A model generated the notes under the pieces. The model was not told the origin of the DNA and ran no database searches. It saw only the letters and a list, made by a program, of their open reading frames with translations. Positions 22,300-33,817 of a stretch of 64,000 bases of DNA are shown piece after piece. The DNA is from Prunus persica (Eukaryota > Streptophyta > Magnoliopsida > Rosales > Rosaceae), in assembly GCF_000346465.2 (NCBI RefSeq), contig NC_034013.1:10110137-10174136 (forward strand). Reading direction: 5' to 3'. A program made the translations under genes and the position numbers. How positions within the stretch are numbered: the stretch's first letter is position 1; each line of letters opens with the position of its first letter.

Positions 22300-24836
22300 T
22301 TGGGGGTAAAGTTGGGTTTTAGCTTCAACTTATTATTCATGCATGATTAGACATCATTCACGAATGAATATATTCGGGCCATTAATCGAATGGACTGTCC
22401 CTGGTGTTATCAAATACCATATTGAGTTAACACAATTTGTCAGCCATTATGAATGAGGTTAATAATCTAACCTGGTGATAATAACAATTAATCTACCCAT
22501 AATGTTAGGAATAAGTAAGCAGTCGAAATATATTTTACTTGTCCTATATCAATCCAATCCAACGGGTATTAATTACCATAACAGTTTGGATCCATATCCC
22601 TCGTTACTGCCTACGTATGATATCCGTAATTGCTATTATGTTACTTATTAATAGCTTTATATATTATTTGAGAATGTTAACTAATATATCCAAAATAAAG
22701 ATATATATATATATATATGTATATCTATCTGTCCATCTATTTTACATTTATTCATATGATGGTAGGGTAAAATTTCTCATTGTCTCGAAAACTATTGACT
22801 GGTCAACAAGTCAACTTTCTTTTGTGTGCGAGCGTGCCACTGCTAGTAATGAAAATCCTAGTAGGCTTCTTAAAAATAGATAACTTGCGCCCCAAGTTAC
22901 TGATTTCTAAACAAGCGATTGTGAATTTGGGTGAGGAATATCTCCCAAGTAAGTTCTTTTATTGCCTCAAACTGGTGAGGACTTTACAATTTTTCACAGT
23001 ACAAATAGTTCTGGCCAGAATAAATGATAAGAAAGTGAACTGTTTTAGGCAAAACTGCCTTTTACAAAGCTTAAAAGGGAAAGACCAACTCTAAAAAGAC
23101 AAAAAGAGGGTTGAACTTCCATTTCTGCCTGGATAGATGCTTCTGATCCGGCCTGGACTAGGTATTCTTGTACTGGACTAGACTATCAACACCTTCAACA
23201 ATCAAGTTTTAGCTGTAAATCGATACCAACGTTCGAGTGTGGCAGAGATTTAATCTATTTCAAGCCTTGGAAGGCTTTTTGAACGGGCAGAATTGGAACC
23301 TCTTCAGTTTGGAAAGGGCAGAAGTGGCTGGATTTGATGATTACTGAGCTGAAACTGCACTGTAATACTTGTTTTGCTTGATCATGGCTCTCCATAAATT
23401 TATTGATGTTTTCATATTTGTGAAACCCGAACTCTGCTTGATTTGGCTTATGCTGAACCAAATTTGTAACGAGAGAAATCTCACTTTGAATGACTATTTC
23501 TCTGAAACTGAATTGAAGTTAGAGATTCTGGATTGTAGTTGACTAGTTTCTTGTGGCTCAATGAGCTGTTGGTTGCTTCAGTGTTTTGAAGGGTTTTTGG
23601 GATTAAGTGATCATTTTGAGTTTTTGTTTTTGATTGATTTTGTGGCTATTTTTTGATCTGTTCACATCCTTTCATATTTATAGGAAATGCTGGAGTGAGA
23701 TTTTTAATCTTTAAAATGGGTGGCAGATTTTCTTAAAAACAAGATCTTTTTATTTTTAAATGTCAAAAAGGGAAGTTATCTATTATGGCAAATAAACCAT
23801 CAACAGTCAGTTCTAAGACAATCACTTCCCTACTTTTCTTGAAGGAAAACCAACTCTCCTTGTTCTCTGTTTATTCCCTGTAAAGAGAAAAACTTAATTT
23901 GCCATGATGGTTAGTTTGCTTTTCCTGTTTTGAACAACTCCCTTGCTTCCTACTTATCTCTTGAAATCATAGTCTGCTTATCTCTTGGAAATACTACCTG
24001 CTTTGGTGCAGAGTTCTTTTATATATATAAAAAAGGATTTTGATCTTCTTCCTTTGGCTGCAAAAATGGAGAAGACCTCCTGTAAGACATGCCTTCATTA
24101 ACTCTCTGTCAGCTCCTCTGTGATAGTTGAGATTTTTGACTTTTCAAAGTTAGGTAGCCACGTGGGTTTTCTTGAGAATAGGGTTTCCAGAAAAAATACG
24201 TTGACTTGTTCCTGAGCTTTTTGAGAGAAATGGTGAAATTTTTAGAAGTTGGGCCCTAATTCAATTCTTTCTTCTAGATTGTTAACGATCTGCTTGGTGG
24301 TCAATTTTGCCATTTATTTGGCAATTTTACTAACTTGCTTTGTGTTTTTATTTTTCTACCACTTCATAAAAAAAAAACATGGACATCTGGCGTGGATTGT
24401 GCTTTTCTTTTGGAGTCAAAGCTCGATCTTCTGTTTTCCTGTTCCTGGGCTTTTTGTGAGAAATGGGCTGGTGTGTGAATTTTTTTAGGCCCAAACAATG
24501 CCCCCTTAAGTCTGAATCGTTTTTAAATGGTTTCAGACTTAATGATTGGCCAATCAATGATGCGCGCCATTTCCTGCCGTTGCACTTGCGCACGTCTACC
24601 TATTCAATTTAGGCTTTGTGGGGAAATGGGTTCTAACGGCTAATTAAATCTGAACGAAACACCTTTCTTCCCACTTTCCCCACGATCTTCTTGCTTCAGT
24701 TTATAAAAATTACTAAACTTCATCACTGTTCATAAGAAACCGTAGCTATGTTTCAGCTTCCATCCCTTTTGCAACCCTCTATTCTTTCGATTTCGTTCCT
24801 TCAAATCCTCCTCTGTTTCTTGTTTGAATTTCGAAG
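22300..24836. other. Intergenic region without a recognisable gene
   Basis: An AT microsatellite lies near 22702-22718. Short frames between 22539 and 24590 have no family resemblance. The last few hundred bases, with TATAAAAA near 24703, are probably the promoter side of the plant-mobile-domain relic that follows. Confidence 0.45.
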
Positions 24837-25579
24837 ATGTCTTCCCCAAAAACTCGTGCCAAAGGTTCTTCCTCCTCTCGGTCCCCTACTTATTTTACTG
24901 GAGACGGAGTTGATCAGCATGCAATTGAAGTTCATAGCAAGCTCCATCCTTTTATCGAGAAAAATTTGGATGAAAACGTTCTCCACTTTTTCGAGAACAC
25001 ACTCGTTCTGGGTCCTCATTAGTTTGGCGTAGTGCCAAAGGAGATGGTCAATTTGTTTAAGAAGGATGCTGAAGCTCCCATTTGCCTCCAAAGCTCTTCT
25101 GCCCTGGCTTCTCACACTTCGGTTAGTAAGAACTTGAGCCGCTCTTATCCCTCCAGTGAAGTAAGGAATAGTGCAGTGAAGTGGTCGGATTGGATTGATA
25201 GACTTATTCCGAGGTATGAAGATCACTAGAAAAGGGCTGGGATCTACGACTCTATTTTTCTGTCCAAGCAATCTGTGAATAGAGACGAGAATTTGCTGGC
25301 TGCAGCTCTCTGCTTATGGAATTCTGCCAGCAACACATTTGATTTTCGTGTGGGCCCTATGACTCCAACCCTGCTGGATATGGCTCAGATCTTTGGGTTT
25401 AGGCCTCATGGAAAACCTGTCGATGCTGTTGGTGACTATCACAGAAGGAAGAATCTGGAGAAATTGGCCAAGCCTTTCACTATCTCACATGCCATCATCA
25501 ATCAGAACTGCTCGTTCTCCAACTACAATAGCCTTGTATTCTTGCAAGTATTTTATGTGATTTTAACCCTATTTGCGCA
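24837..25579 (+). pseudogene. Plant mobile domain (PMD, aminotransferase-like) pseudogene
   Basis: One reading frame runs from MSSPKTRAKGSSSSRSPTYF to NYNSLVFLQ. It is cut by two in-frame TAG codons at 25020-25022 and 25227-25229. The third part, with WNSASNTFDF, VGPMTPTLLDMAQIFGFRPH and GKPVDA, is typical of the plant mobile domain. That domain is found in MAIN-like proteins and in many transposon-borne genes. After FLQ comes a donor-like GTATTT, and shortly beyond it a Cassandra element is inserted; no continuation is recognisable on the far side. The low copy of nonsense changes suggests recent decay. It is more likely transposon-derived than a functional MAIN gene. Confidence 0.75.
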
Positions 25580-25674
25580 TGTAACATCCCACATCGACTA
25601 ACGGGAGAGGGAGTGATGTGCCTTATATGTACATGCCCACTTTCATCTAGCACGAGGCCTTTTGGGAGCTCACT

Positions 25675-25775
25675 GGCTTTGGAGTCATGGGAACTCCGAA
25701 GTTAAGCGAGTTTGAGCTAGAGCAATTCTAAGATGGGTGACCCATTGGGAAGTTGCTTGTGAGTTCTCAGAAACA
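25675..25775 (+). ncRNA. 5S rRNA-derived segment in the left Cassandra LTR
   Basis: It contains GGGAACTCCGAAGTTAAGCG, covering the box A region, and AAGATGGGTGACCCATTGGG, covering the box C region, in the spacing of plant 5S rRNA. The first part of the 5S gene is poorly kept. It probably supplies a pol III-type internal promoter to the element and is not a functional rRNA gene. Confidence 0.75.
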
Positions 25776-26061
25776 AAATCGTGAGGGTATAAGGGACCCA
25801 AAAGCGGACAATATCGTGCTACGACGGAGCCGATCCTGGGATATGACAATTTGGTATCAGAGTCACTTTATCGTGTGCTGCGAGTGTGCCGACGAGGACG
25901 TCAGGTCCCTAAGGGGGGTGGATTGAAACATCCCACATCGACCAACATAGAGGGAATGATGTGCTTTATATGTACATGCCTACCTCTATCTAGCACAAGG
26001 CCTTTTGAGAGTAACTGGCTTTGGAGTCATGGGAACTCTGAAGTTATGCGAGTTGGGGCTA

Positions 26062-26190
26062 GAGCAATCCCAGGATGGGTGACCCACTGGGAAGTTGCTT
26101 GTGAGTTCCTAGAAATAAAACTGTGAGCAATCCCAGGATGGGTGACCCACTGGGAAGTTGCTTGTGAGTTCCTAGAAACAAAACTGTGAG
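26062..26190 (+). repeat. ~64-bp tandem duplication inside the right Cassandra LTR
   Basis: GAGCAATCCCAGGATGGGTG through CTAGAAA-AAAACTGT is present twice in a row, differing at about one base. It duplicates the 5S box C region, so this LTR has two box C copies. The left LTR has one. Confidence 0.9.
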
Positions 26191-26260
26191 GGCGGAGAGG
26201 GGGGCTCAAATCGGACAATATCGTGCTACGACGGAGCCGATTCTGGGATGTGACAGCGCA

Positions 26261-28125
26261 GGTACTAAAAATCATATTAAGAATACAAGGCTATTGTAGT
26301 ATAGATGCCCATGCAAGGTCGTTCTCCTCAAGGACTATTTAGCAATTTATGTAAAAATAATTTCCAATTAACTAACTAAAATTAAAAGTTGAGAAAAATA
26401 TTTATGAAATTGTTTGATACTAAAAACAAATTTTAAACAAAAAAAAAAAATACGATTGAAGAAAAAAGTTTTAAATACCAATATATAAAAGCATTAGGGT
26501 TTCACCATCACCTCACAATCCTATGAATTTTTACCAATTACTTATGATTTGCACATGCCACTTTGAAGGTTAGGTTTTCCTAATTTATATCAAACTAGAA
26601 AGGCGCGCGTACTATCAAATTCCCCTATGCCTATGGTAAGGGGCGGACCAGAGCAAGCACTAGGAGAAGTTGGACATCCATATAAAATAAAAAAATATAT
26701 CTCTTACTTTGCTATAGCCTTATCTGGGAAAGGTGGAAGGTTTGGGGGGGAAATACACTCTTTCTAGACTACTTCTTAAAAGCATGATAGAATGTATATC
26801 CAACATGCAACCTGTCCGGACGTTCGGATCAAATCTAAATATGAAAGGCTCATTATGTTTTGTGAAAACCCTTTGAAAAAACCATACAATCTTTAAGACG
26901 TGGTGTTCATCTTAAGTGAAATTACAATTATTAATCAAAAGAAGCCAGCATCAACTTGAGGGAACCTTCCAACCAAAATTGCATCAAATTACTTTTCTAA
27001 AGAACCTAACGCTGATCAGGCATTAGGACAATTAGATAGTTTAAAACAGTAATTAACAATTCAAAGTATGCATGCAATCAATCATAAGCAATTAAATAAA
27101 AATTACATATTCATGCTAAGGTTTAAGGCTTCACCCTAGCAAAAGAAAATTAGTTACGCATATTCATAACTAAAATCAAAGAAATGAATAAGAATGAAAA
27201 CACCTTAAAGTCGCAAAAACTCCAAAACCCTAGCAATTGCTCTCCACAATGTCCCTTTCAAAAACCAAAAAGAAGTCCTAAAATTGCTGTGAGAAAGAAC
27301 TTAAATACCTCCTAAAACCGGCTGCCCAATCCCCATAAGGAAACTAAGTTAAAATAAAATAAAACTAGGATATAAAGTCCAAATTGGATTAGGAGAATTT
27401 GCTCACAATCTGCCCAGCCACGTTTTGGCCACGAATCTCCTCCAAATCAGGGCCAAGATAGGTTGTTTTAAAGATAAAAATATTCTGAACACTTCTCCAT
27501 AAGGCCACGAACCCATCCGATGTCATTTTGGGCTCCAAAAAGCAATAAAAGCCCAAAATGTCACTATTCCAGTACCGCGCACTGCTCCTTTATTTTATTG
27601 CCAGAAAATAACCGCTTGGTAGAAAAATATGAAATTTTGATACGATCAAGCTAAGTGACTCACGAACGTACTCCTACTGGAATTACTCCAAAATTCGTCC
27701 ATTTGATTATGTTTTCCTCAAGAGGAAGTCGAAAGTCCTATAATGAAAATATAATTCAAAGTATCAAAATTCTTCCAAAATATTAACCAAAACATACTAA
27801 GAATATGGTTAAATATTTAATATAAAATCTACTCATCATCGTATATTATTACAATGATATAGAATCCATGAGTAAATCGGCCGGGATGCTTACCTGGGGA
27901 TATCCAGTACATATCACGCCATTAATCAGAGTTAAACCAAGGAATATAATCTCGGGTATGATATCAATTGCGTGGATAAAATAATAAGCAGTAGTGCATG
28001 TACCTATTTACCCAATAAGCAACTATACACATAATAACCTATTGCTTATTATTCAGTTAGGTATCCTATGTCAGCTACAATAATAAATTATAATGAAGTA
28101 ACCCATGCTATATGATTGTTACTAA
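26261..28125. other. AT-rich repeat-derived DNA without a recognisable gene
   Basis: No frame of note. It may be untranslated or LTR sequence of the gypsy fragment that follows on the minus strand, but no LTR pair is visible inside the window. Confidence 0.35.
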
Positions 28126-29220
28126 TTAGTACTCTATTATCCTTGAACCAGAATGGACTTGCTGGCTATAATAAACCAATGCTCTGGGGTATATATACTC
28201 CTCCATGATCTGCTCCCTCCACTTTGAAGTAGGGGGAACATTTACTTTGTTTTTGTAAAAGAGGCAATTGTTCTGCCAAGAAAAATATGGTTTAGTAGGA
28301 GCTCGGGCTTGCAAAGCCTGAATAATGTTCATAGCTTTTGCGTCGTTGAGGCAATCAGCTTTTATTTGTGATACACTATCAAAAATGGGTGTGGATAACC
28401 CCATGATGGCCAACAATTCCGGTTTGCGAGACAAGGTATATGGCCTTGCATTTTGGGTACCAGAACGATAATCAATCTCATAATCATACCCGAACAATTT
28501 CAGTAACCACTTTTCTTGTGTTGGAGAGGTGATTCGCTGCTCCAAAAAATACTTGATGGTCTGATGATCCATTAAGATCTTGAAATGGCGGCCGATGAGG
28601 TATGGTCTCCAATGTTGAACTGCAAATACAACTGACATCATCTCCTTGTCATACACATATAGGCTCTTGTGCTTATCTGAGATAGCCTTACTCACATAAG
28701 CGATTGGATGTTTGTCTTGGGAAAGAATGGCACCAATTCCCACATTAGATGCATCACACTCAACCACGAATAACTTGGAAAAATTCGGCAGGGCTAGCAC
28801 ATGCGTGGTCATGAGAGAAGCCTTGAGGTTCAGAAATGCTTACTCGGCTTCTGTCGTCCAGGCAAAATTATCTTTTTGCAGCATATAAGTAAGTGGCCTG
28901 GCTATCGGGCCAAAACCTTGTACAAACTTCCTGTAGTATCCGGCTAGTCCCAAAAATACTCTCAACCTCTTAATGATAGTGGGTTTAGGCCATTCCTCGA
29001 TACACTGCACTTTGATTGGATCCACTGCCACTCCAGCTGCAAATATGACATGTCCCAAATATGCCACATAGTTTTGAACAAATGAACATTTTGAGAACTT
29101 CACCTTTAGCTGATGAACTCTCAGTACCTCGAAAACATGAGCCAAGTGTATATTATGCTCAGATAAAGTTATGCTATAAACTAATATATCATCAAAGAAA
29201 ACCAAGACATATTTGCGTAA
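28126..29220 (-). pseudogene. Ty3/gypsy reverse transcriptase-RNase H fragment
   Basis: Reading leftward on the minus strand, YVLVFFDDILVYS is the reverse-transcriptase active site box (FDD form). After it come YLGHVIFAAGVAVDP and RVFLGLAGYYRKFVQGFG, then an in-frame TAA near 28841 replacing a residue of the usual EAFLNLK segment. Past it come VVECDASNVGIGAILSQ, PIAYVSKAIS and DHQTIKYFLEQR of RNase H. The frame ends before integrase. The upstream part of pol is lost at an A run at 29222-29240. It cannot encode a working enzyme. Confidence 0.9.
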
Positions 29221-29221
29221 A

Positions 29222-29240
29222 CAAAAAAAAAAAAAAAAAA
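29222..29240. repeat. A homopolymer at a gypsy/copia junction
   Basis: About 19 A residues sit exactly where the minus-strand gypsy fragment stops and the plus-strand copia fragment begins. Confidence 0.8.
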
Positions 29241-29249
29241 ACAACCTAT

Positions 29250-29637
29250 TGTATTTAGATATTCTGCAAAAACTGAATATCGAGATATGGTTGTAGCTAC
29301 TTGTGAGCTCCAATGGTTACAGTATATTTTACAAGATTTTTAAGGTGCTACACTCCTTTCCCAGTATACTCTATTGTGACAACAAAGTTGTATTATCTGG
29401 TTTATAACGAAAAAACCAACCACATTGAAATTGATTGTCTTGTTGTTCGTGAGAAAATCCAAGATGGTTTGTTACAAACCGCGTTTCTGCCTTCCAAGGA
29501 TCAAATTAAAGTACATCTTTATTAAAGCATTGGAGAAAGAAGGTTTTTTACAATTACGGTCTAAGTTGAACGTTTTAGAAATTAGAAACAAAGCCATGAT
29601 ACAAGGAAGACTTTTGTCAAGATTGATTGGAGACTAA
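29250..29637 (+). pseudogene. Ty1/copia RNase H C-terminal fragment with frameshifts
   Basis: The plus strand spells a copia RNase H end in more than one frame. YSAKTEYRDMVVATCELQWL at the start is followed, after shifts, by HIEIDCLVVREKIQDGLLQT, LPSKDQIK and GFLQLRSKLNVLEI. At least two frameshifts or stops interrupt it. The T-rich, transcript-like stretch at 29640-29860 probably belongs to its 3' LTR, though the LTR cannot be paired. Confidence 0.85.
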
Positions 29638-29859
29638 TTATCGGGTTTACCTTGTATAAGGAAAGGAGCTTATTTACTTTGATTACACTATTGTCTCTTC
29701 TTTCCAATTATGTATGTAATTTACCTACGTTGATTCTGGAGATTCTTTCCTCAATGTAAATTCCTTAGATTTACGATCTTGTCTTTTCCTGACTACTATA
29801 TAATTGTATACTTCTTGTGCAAAGATTAATATACATAAATCATTTTATCATATTTTCTT

Positions 29860-29861
<2 letters not shown>

Positions 29862-29900
<39 letters not shown>
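29862..29900. repeat. (GA)n microsatellite
   Basis: An uninterrupted GA tract next to the copia remnant. Confidence 0.95.
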
Positions 29901-29901
<1 letters not shown>

Positions 29902-29987
29902 AATTGAGTGGGGGGAAGGTTTGGGCAAGTGCAGTGATGAGCAGAAATCGCGAGGTGCTAATCAGGGTTGGTCCTACGTTTAGGCTA

Positions 29988-31090
29988 ACCTGGGCTATAG
30001 TCTAGGTAACTTGATTTTTTATAGTCCAAAGTTAATAGGTAGCCTAGGTGACTAACTCCACAAGTATGATAGAAAGAAAAATATAAACTAACCCTATACA
30101 CACATGACACATACCCCTTTTCAGAAAACACTCATTTCATTCCCTCAGAGAAAATCCTTTACCTTGGTGTGAATAACCTTTCATTTTTATTTTCCGAGTT
30201 GGCTTGAATGGCTAGATGGACTCAAATGTTTCAGTTTTTTTCTTCTTCTTTTGTAGCATTGCAGCAAATGCATGCATCAGGGTTTGTACCTTCTATAGAA
30301 TCTTTTGTTTCATCATCTGAATATATATTAATATTTAAAGAGTATAGCCGCGCGGCAATAATTTTTAATTATTAATATATTTAAAACGTATAGCGACGCG
30401 GCTATACTGCACAACATGGTTTTTTTTATTTTTTATTTTTTTTATAAATTAAATAATATATTAGCCTTGTTCGATTACTTTAATTAGTAATTATTCTTTA
30501 GTGAATAATTAGCATTTAAATATTACTAATTTTATAAATTACTTAATAAATTGTAATAAATTATTTTAAATTATTTTGTGGACTTTGTTATTTTTTATTT
30601 ATACAAAATTAGTTTGTTTGCAATTAAGTAATATCTTAGCCTTATTTAATTATATTATTTATTATTTATGTTTTTATTCTTCTTTATTTAATAAATAATT
30701 AGTATTCAAGTATTTTAATTAATTTCATAAATTAATATGGGCTATAGCCTAGGTGACTTGATTTTTTATAGCCCAAATTTATTAGGCAACTTAGGTGACT
30801 TGATTTTTTACACCCCACACGGACACACACACCTCCATCCCAACATCAAAAAATCTTTTTTTTTTTTTCTTTCTTTAGTTAACTAACCCCACAAGTCTGA
30901 TAGAAAGAAAAATATTAACTAACCTCACATATGTGACACATACCCCCTTTTAGAAAACACACATTTCATTCCCTTGGAGAAAATCCTTTACCTTCGCTTG
31001 AACACTTTCTTTTTATTTTTATTTTAAGTTGGCTTGAATGACTAGATGGGCTAAACTGATTCAATTTTTTTCTTCTTCTCTTTGTAATGG
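29988..31090. repeat. Direct repeat pair flanking an AT-rich core, hAT-like edges
   Basis: 29988-30250 and 30735-31090 share a series of phrases: GGGCTATAG-CTAGGT-ACTTGATTTTTTATAG, GATAGAAAGAAAAATAT, GAAAATCCTTTACCTT and GTTGGCTTGAATG-CTAGATGG. Between them is an AT-rich core with a perfect 12-bp inverted repeat: AGTATAGCCGCG at 30341-30352 against CGCGGCTATACT at 30397-30408. CAGGGTTGGTCC at about 29966 is reminiscent of ends of ZMYM1-type plant hAT elements. No coding sequence or target duplication is visible. Confidence 0.6.
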
Positions 31091-31110
31091 ACAAATGCTT
31101 TCAATTTTTT

Positions 31111-33190
31111 TTTCCTGTTAGAAGAAGTTTATTGTGTAATTGCTATAATTGACCTTAAAATTCGTACTTTAATTTTTCTATACATGCTTATATGTGAGTG
31201 CATGCCCAGTTGCTTGTTTTTGTCAATAACTCGGTGTTAAATTAATCAAGCAGGATCTCATTTTCATTCATGTTATTTGGGAAAGTTTTGGAGTAAAGAA
31301 TAAATAAATTTAAACTTTTATGGTGACTAAAGTAATGAAGTTAAGTTTATTGGTTGCAGTAGAAGAAAAGAGAAATATAATCGCGACACGAGAACCACTA
31401 AAAATAAGAATGGTGATTTGAAATTATTAATACATTATTTCTATGATCTCTGTAATTGGTACTTAGGTAAGGAGGGTAAACTAAAACCCTCAATGAATAG
31501 AAACAGACAAGCGGAAGACAAATACCAAGGATTCCAAACCAATATGAGAATTAAAAAAACCTTAGCTACAAAGCTTATGAATAATCAAACCAAGCACATT
31601 CATACGCAACACTCATACCCCTGCAAAACTAGAAGAATACTATGTGACAGCCTATGCACTCAATCTAGGCATCCCATGTGCTAGCAACAACTAGAGTGAT
31701 AGGTATGTGGACATTCATCAACATTTCAGATATAATGCATATATACAATATGACTAGACATATAAACCAGATAATCACACCAGAAATGTTTAACCAGAAA
31801 CCCACCATTGGGAAAAACTAGGGGTCATCGATATGACCAGGCAATTCACTAACAAGAAGAAATAGTTACAGAGATCAATAGATACAAATCAAGTTTCCTA
31901 GTTCTATAAAGGAGCCGATATACCTCTCCAAGCTGTCTTCTTCTTCTCAGCAACGTTGCTTGCAACTAGTCTATCATGACAATGACAGCTTCATCCTTTA
32001 GCTCAGACATCTCATGGCACCAACAACACAACACTACTCAATCAAATGCTGTGATGATAATGTAGATTTAAGAAAGGATCAATTTTCTCAAGAAATCATT
32101 CTTGGAGAAAATCAATATGAAAATCTGAACTATAGATCTAAATGATGTGTGTGATTTAGAACTTCTAGATGCAGATTTAGTGAGCAAGAGCAGATTTTAT
32201 GAAAAACTGATTTTTCCTAAAATCTCATAAATGCAACCTCATAGCCCTCATAATGAAAAAGATTATGCCTGCAAACTTTCCAAAAAGTGCTAGTGAATGT
32301 TTTCTAAGAGGTGACAGATGATTATCATAAATGCCTCCTTTATACTAAGGAGAAAGAAAGGCTGCCCTAGGACAAGACCTATAGATGTCAACATTATAAT
32401 GGCTATCAAATAAGATAAAGAGAATATTTCTGGACAGAGGTGTAAAGGCTAGCAAAAAAAAGGTAAGATTGTACCATCATTAGGACAGTTCATTCAAAAT
32501 GGAACAGTAGCATAGAATGAAATGCAATGCATGATTTTACCTTTGTTGAGTAATGCCAAAAGCTGATTGTTGAGGAGCAGGCACACGCTTTGTGAGAGGA
32601 TCAGACAATCGCTTTATGTGGGGACCACTTTAAGCTAACAACTTTAGTCTAATCCTAATCCTCTTTAAGCAACTTATTACAAGAATGTTAGAGAGCTCTT
32701 AATAGACTAATATTTTTCTTTAACATTGAATAATGATATGGTTACCTTTTGAGAAATGGAAGCATGTCAATTTATGACACTGCAAGTTCCATGGCAAAAT
32801 TCATAGATGATGGCATGAAATCCTCTAAACTGAACTTATTATTCACTAACCATCTACGCATCTAGACTCCACCTGATGAAATTCCTTGGCTAATGTCCTT
32901 TGCAAACATTCAAAATATGAAAATCCCCTAAAACTGAACTAATTCTTTTACTCTCTACGTTGATGAGCTAGGCGGTTGGTGACTCTATCTAGCTGTTTTG
33001 GTAAGGCGATGGGAAGGTGGAGCGGTGATGGGGTTTAAAAAAAAAAAAAAATTTTTTTTTTAAAATTTTAAAATATAATCATATTTTAAAATATGGCTTT
33101 TAAATTTTTTATCATTTAAATATTTTTAAAAAAGGGCCCCACATGTGCCACACTTAATAGATTTTCAAACGGTTAAGTTAAATCAATGTT
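31111..33190. other. Intergenic region without a recognisable gene
   Basis: The only frame above 80 codons (31418-31684) has no family resemblance. There are alternating A and T homopolymers at 33030-33065. Confidence 0.45.
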
Positions 33191-33213
33191 GGGGGGGGGG
33201 GGGGGGGGGGGGG
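33191..33213. repeat. G homopolymer, 23 bases
   Basis: An uninterrupted G run. Length is likely variable and hard to sequence accurately. Confidence 0.85.
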
Positions 33214-33244
33214 ACCTCATGTTAAAAACCCCCAAAGGAATTTT

Positions 33245-33490
33245 AGTTCTCTTTGCGAGTGTTCACGTAGAAAACAGAATATGCGTATAAGTAGCGGATT
33301 TCTAGAGGTGATCCTCAGCCAATTTGAACTAGGCTTCCTCTTTGACCATGGCTTTCAACATTGCCACCATTGCTAAATGAAAAGTCTATATTACCCCCGA
33401 CAGATAAATAACAAATGAAAAAATTTAACAAAATGACTCAATTAATATTACCCCCGACACATATATAATTTATCAATAATTGAATATGTG
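33245..33490. repeat. Left edge of the duplicated hexose-transporter block, copy 2
   Basis: It aligns with 13298-13536. In copy 1 the next bases lead straight to the transporter promoter; here the homology stops at about 33490 (AATTGAATATGTG) and resumes only at about 50690 (CAGTTTCGATAATT). Confidence 0.75.
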
Positions 33491-33759
33491 ATATCCCATT
33501 CCTAAATTAATTATTAATTCTTAAATTATTCAAGTAACAGACAATTTCACCTTGAGAGTTTTTTAATGGGTTTAAAGTTGACTTTTTGTTTGGTAAAGAA
33601 TTTGGGGATTCGGGTAAAACTGTTGCATAGAACGCATCGATACGAGTTCGTAGACACGTAGTGGGCTCAAATCGGAGTTTTAAGGAAGAAGTTACGATAA
33701 ACGGAAGTGCAGTGGCACAACTGTAAATATTTCAAAGTTAGATTTTAAAAACCAATCAG

Positions 33760-33817
<58 letters not shown>

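Larger units (their letters stand above)
25580..26255 (+). mobile_element. Complete Cassandra-type TRIM retrotransposon carrying 5S rRNA sequence
   Basis: The left LTR is 25580-25849, beginning TGTAACATCCCACATC and ending GGGATATGACA. The right LTR is 25924-26255, beginning TGAAACATCCCACATC and ending GGGATGTGACA. TTTGGTATCAGAG, an initiator-Met primer site, follows the left LTR by one base, and a purine tract (AAGGGGGGTGGA) precedes the right LTR. The 5-bp target duplication GCGCA is exact on both sides (25575-25579 and 26256-26260). Inside each LTR is a 5S rRNA-like block with GAACTCCGAAGTTAAGCG and GATGGGTGACCCA, the hallmark of Cassandra. It has no coding capacity and depends on other retroelements. 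The right LTR is longer because of an internal duplication of about 64 bp. Confidence 0.95.

Noticed and set aside
25675..25775. A functional 5S rRNA gene
   Set aside because: The 5' part is missing, and the block sits inside an LTR with primer site, polypurine tract and target duplication, so it belongs to Cassandra.
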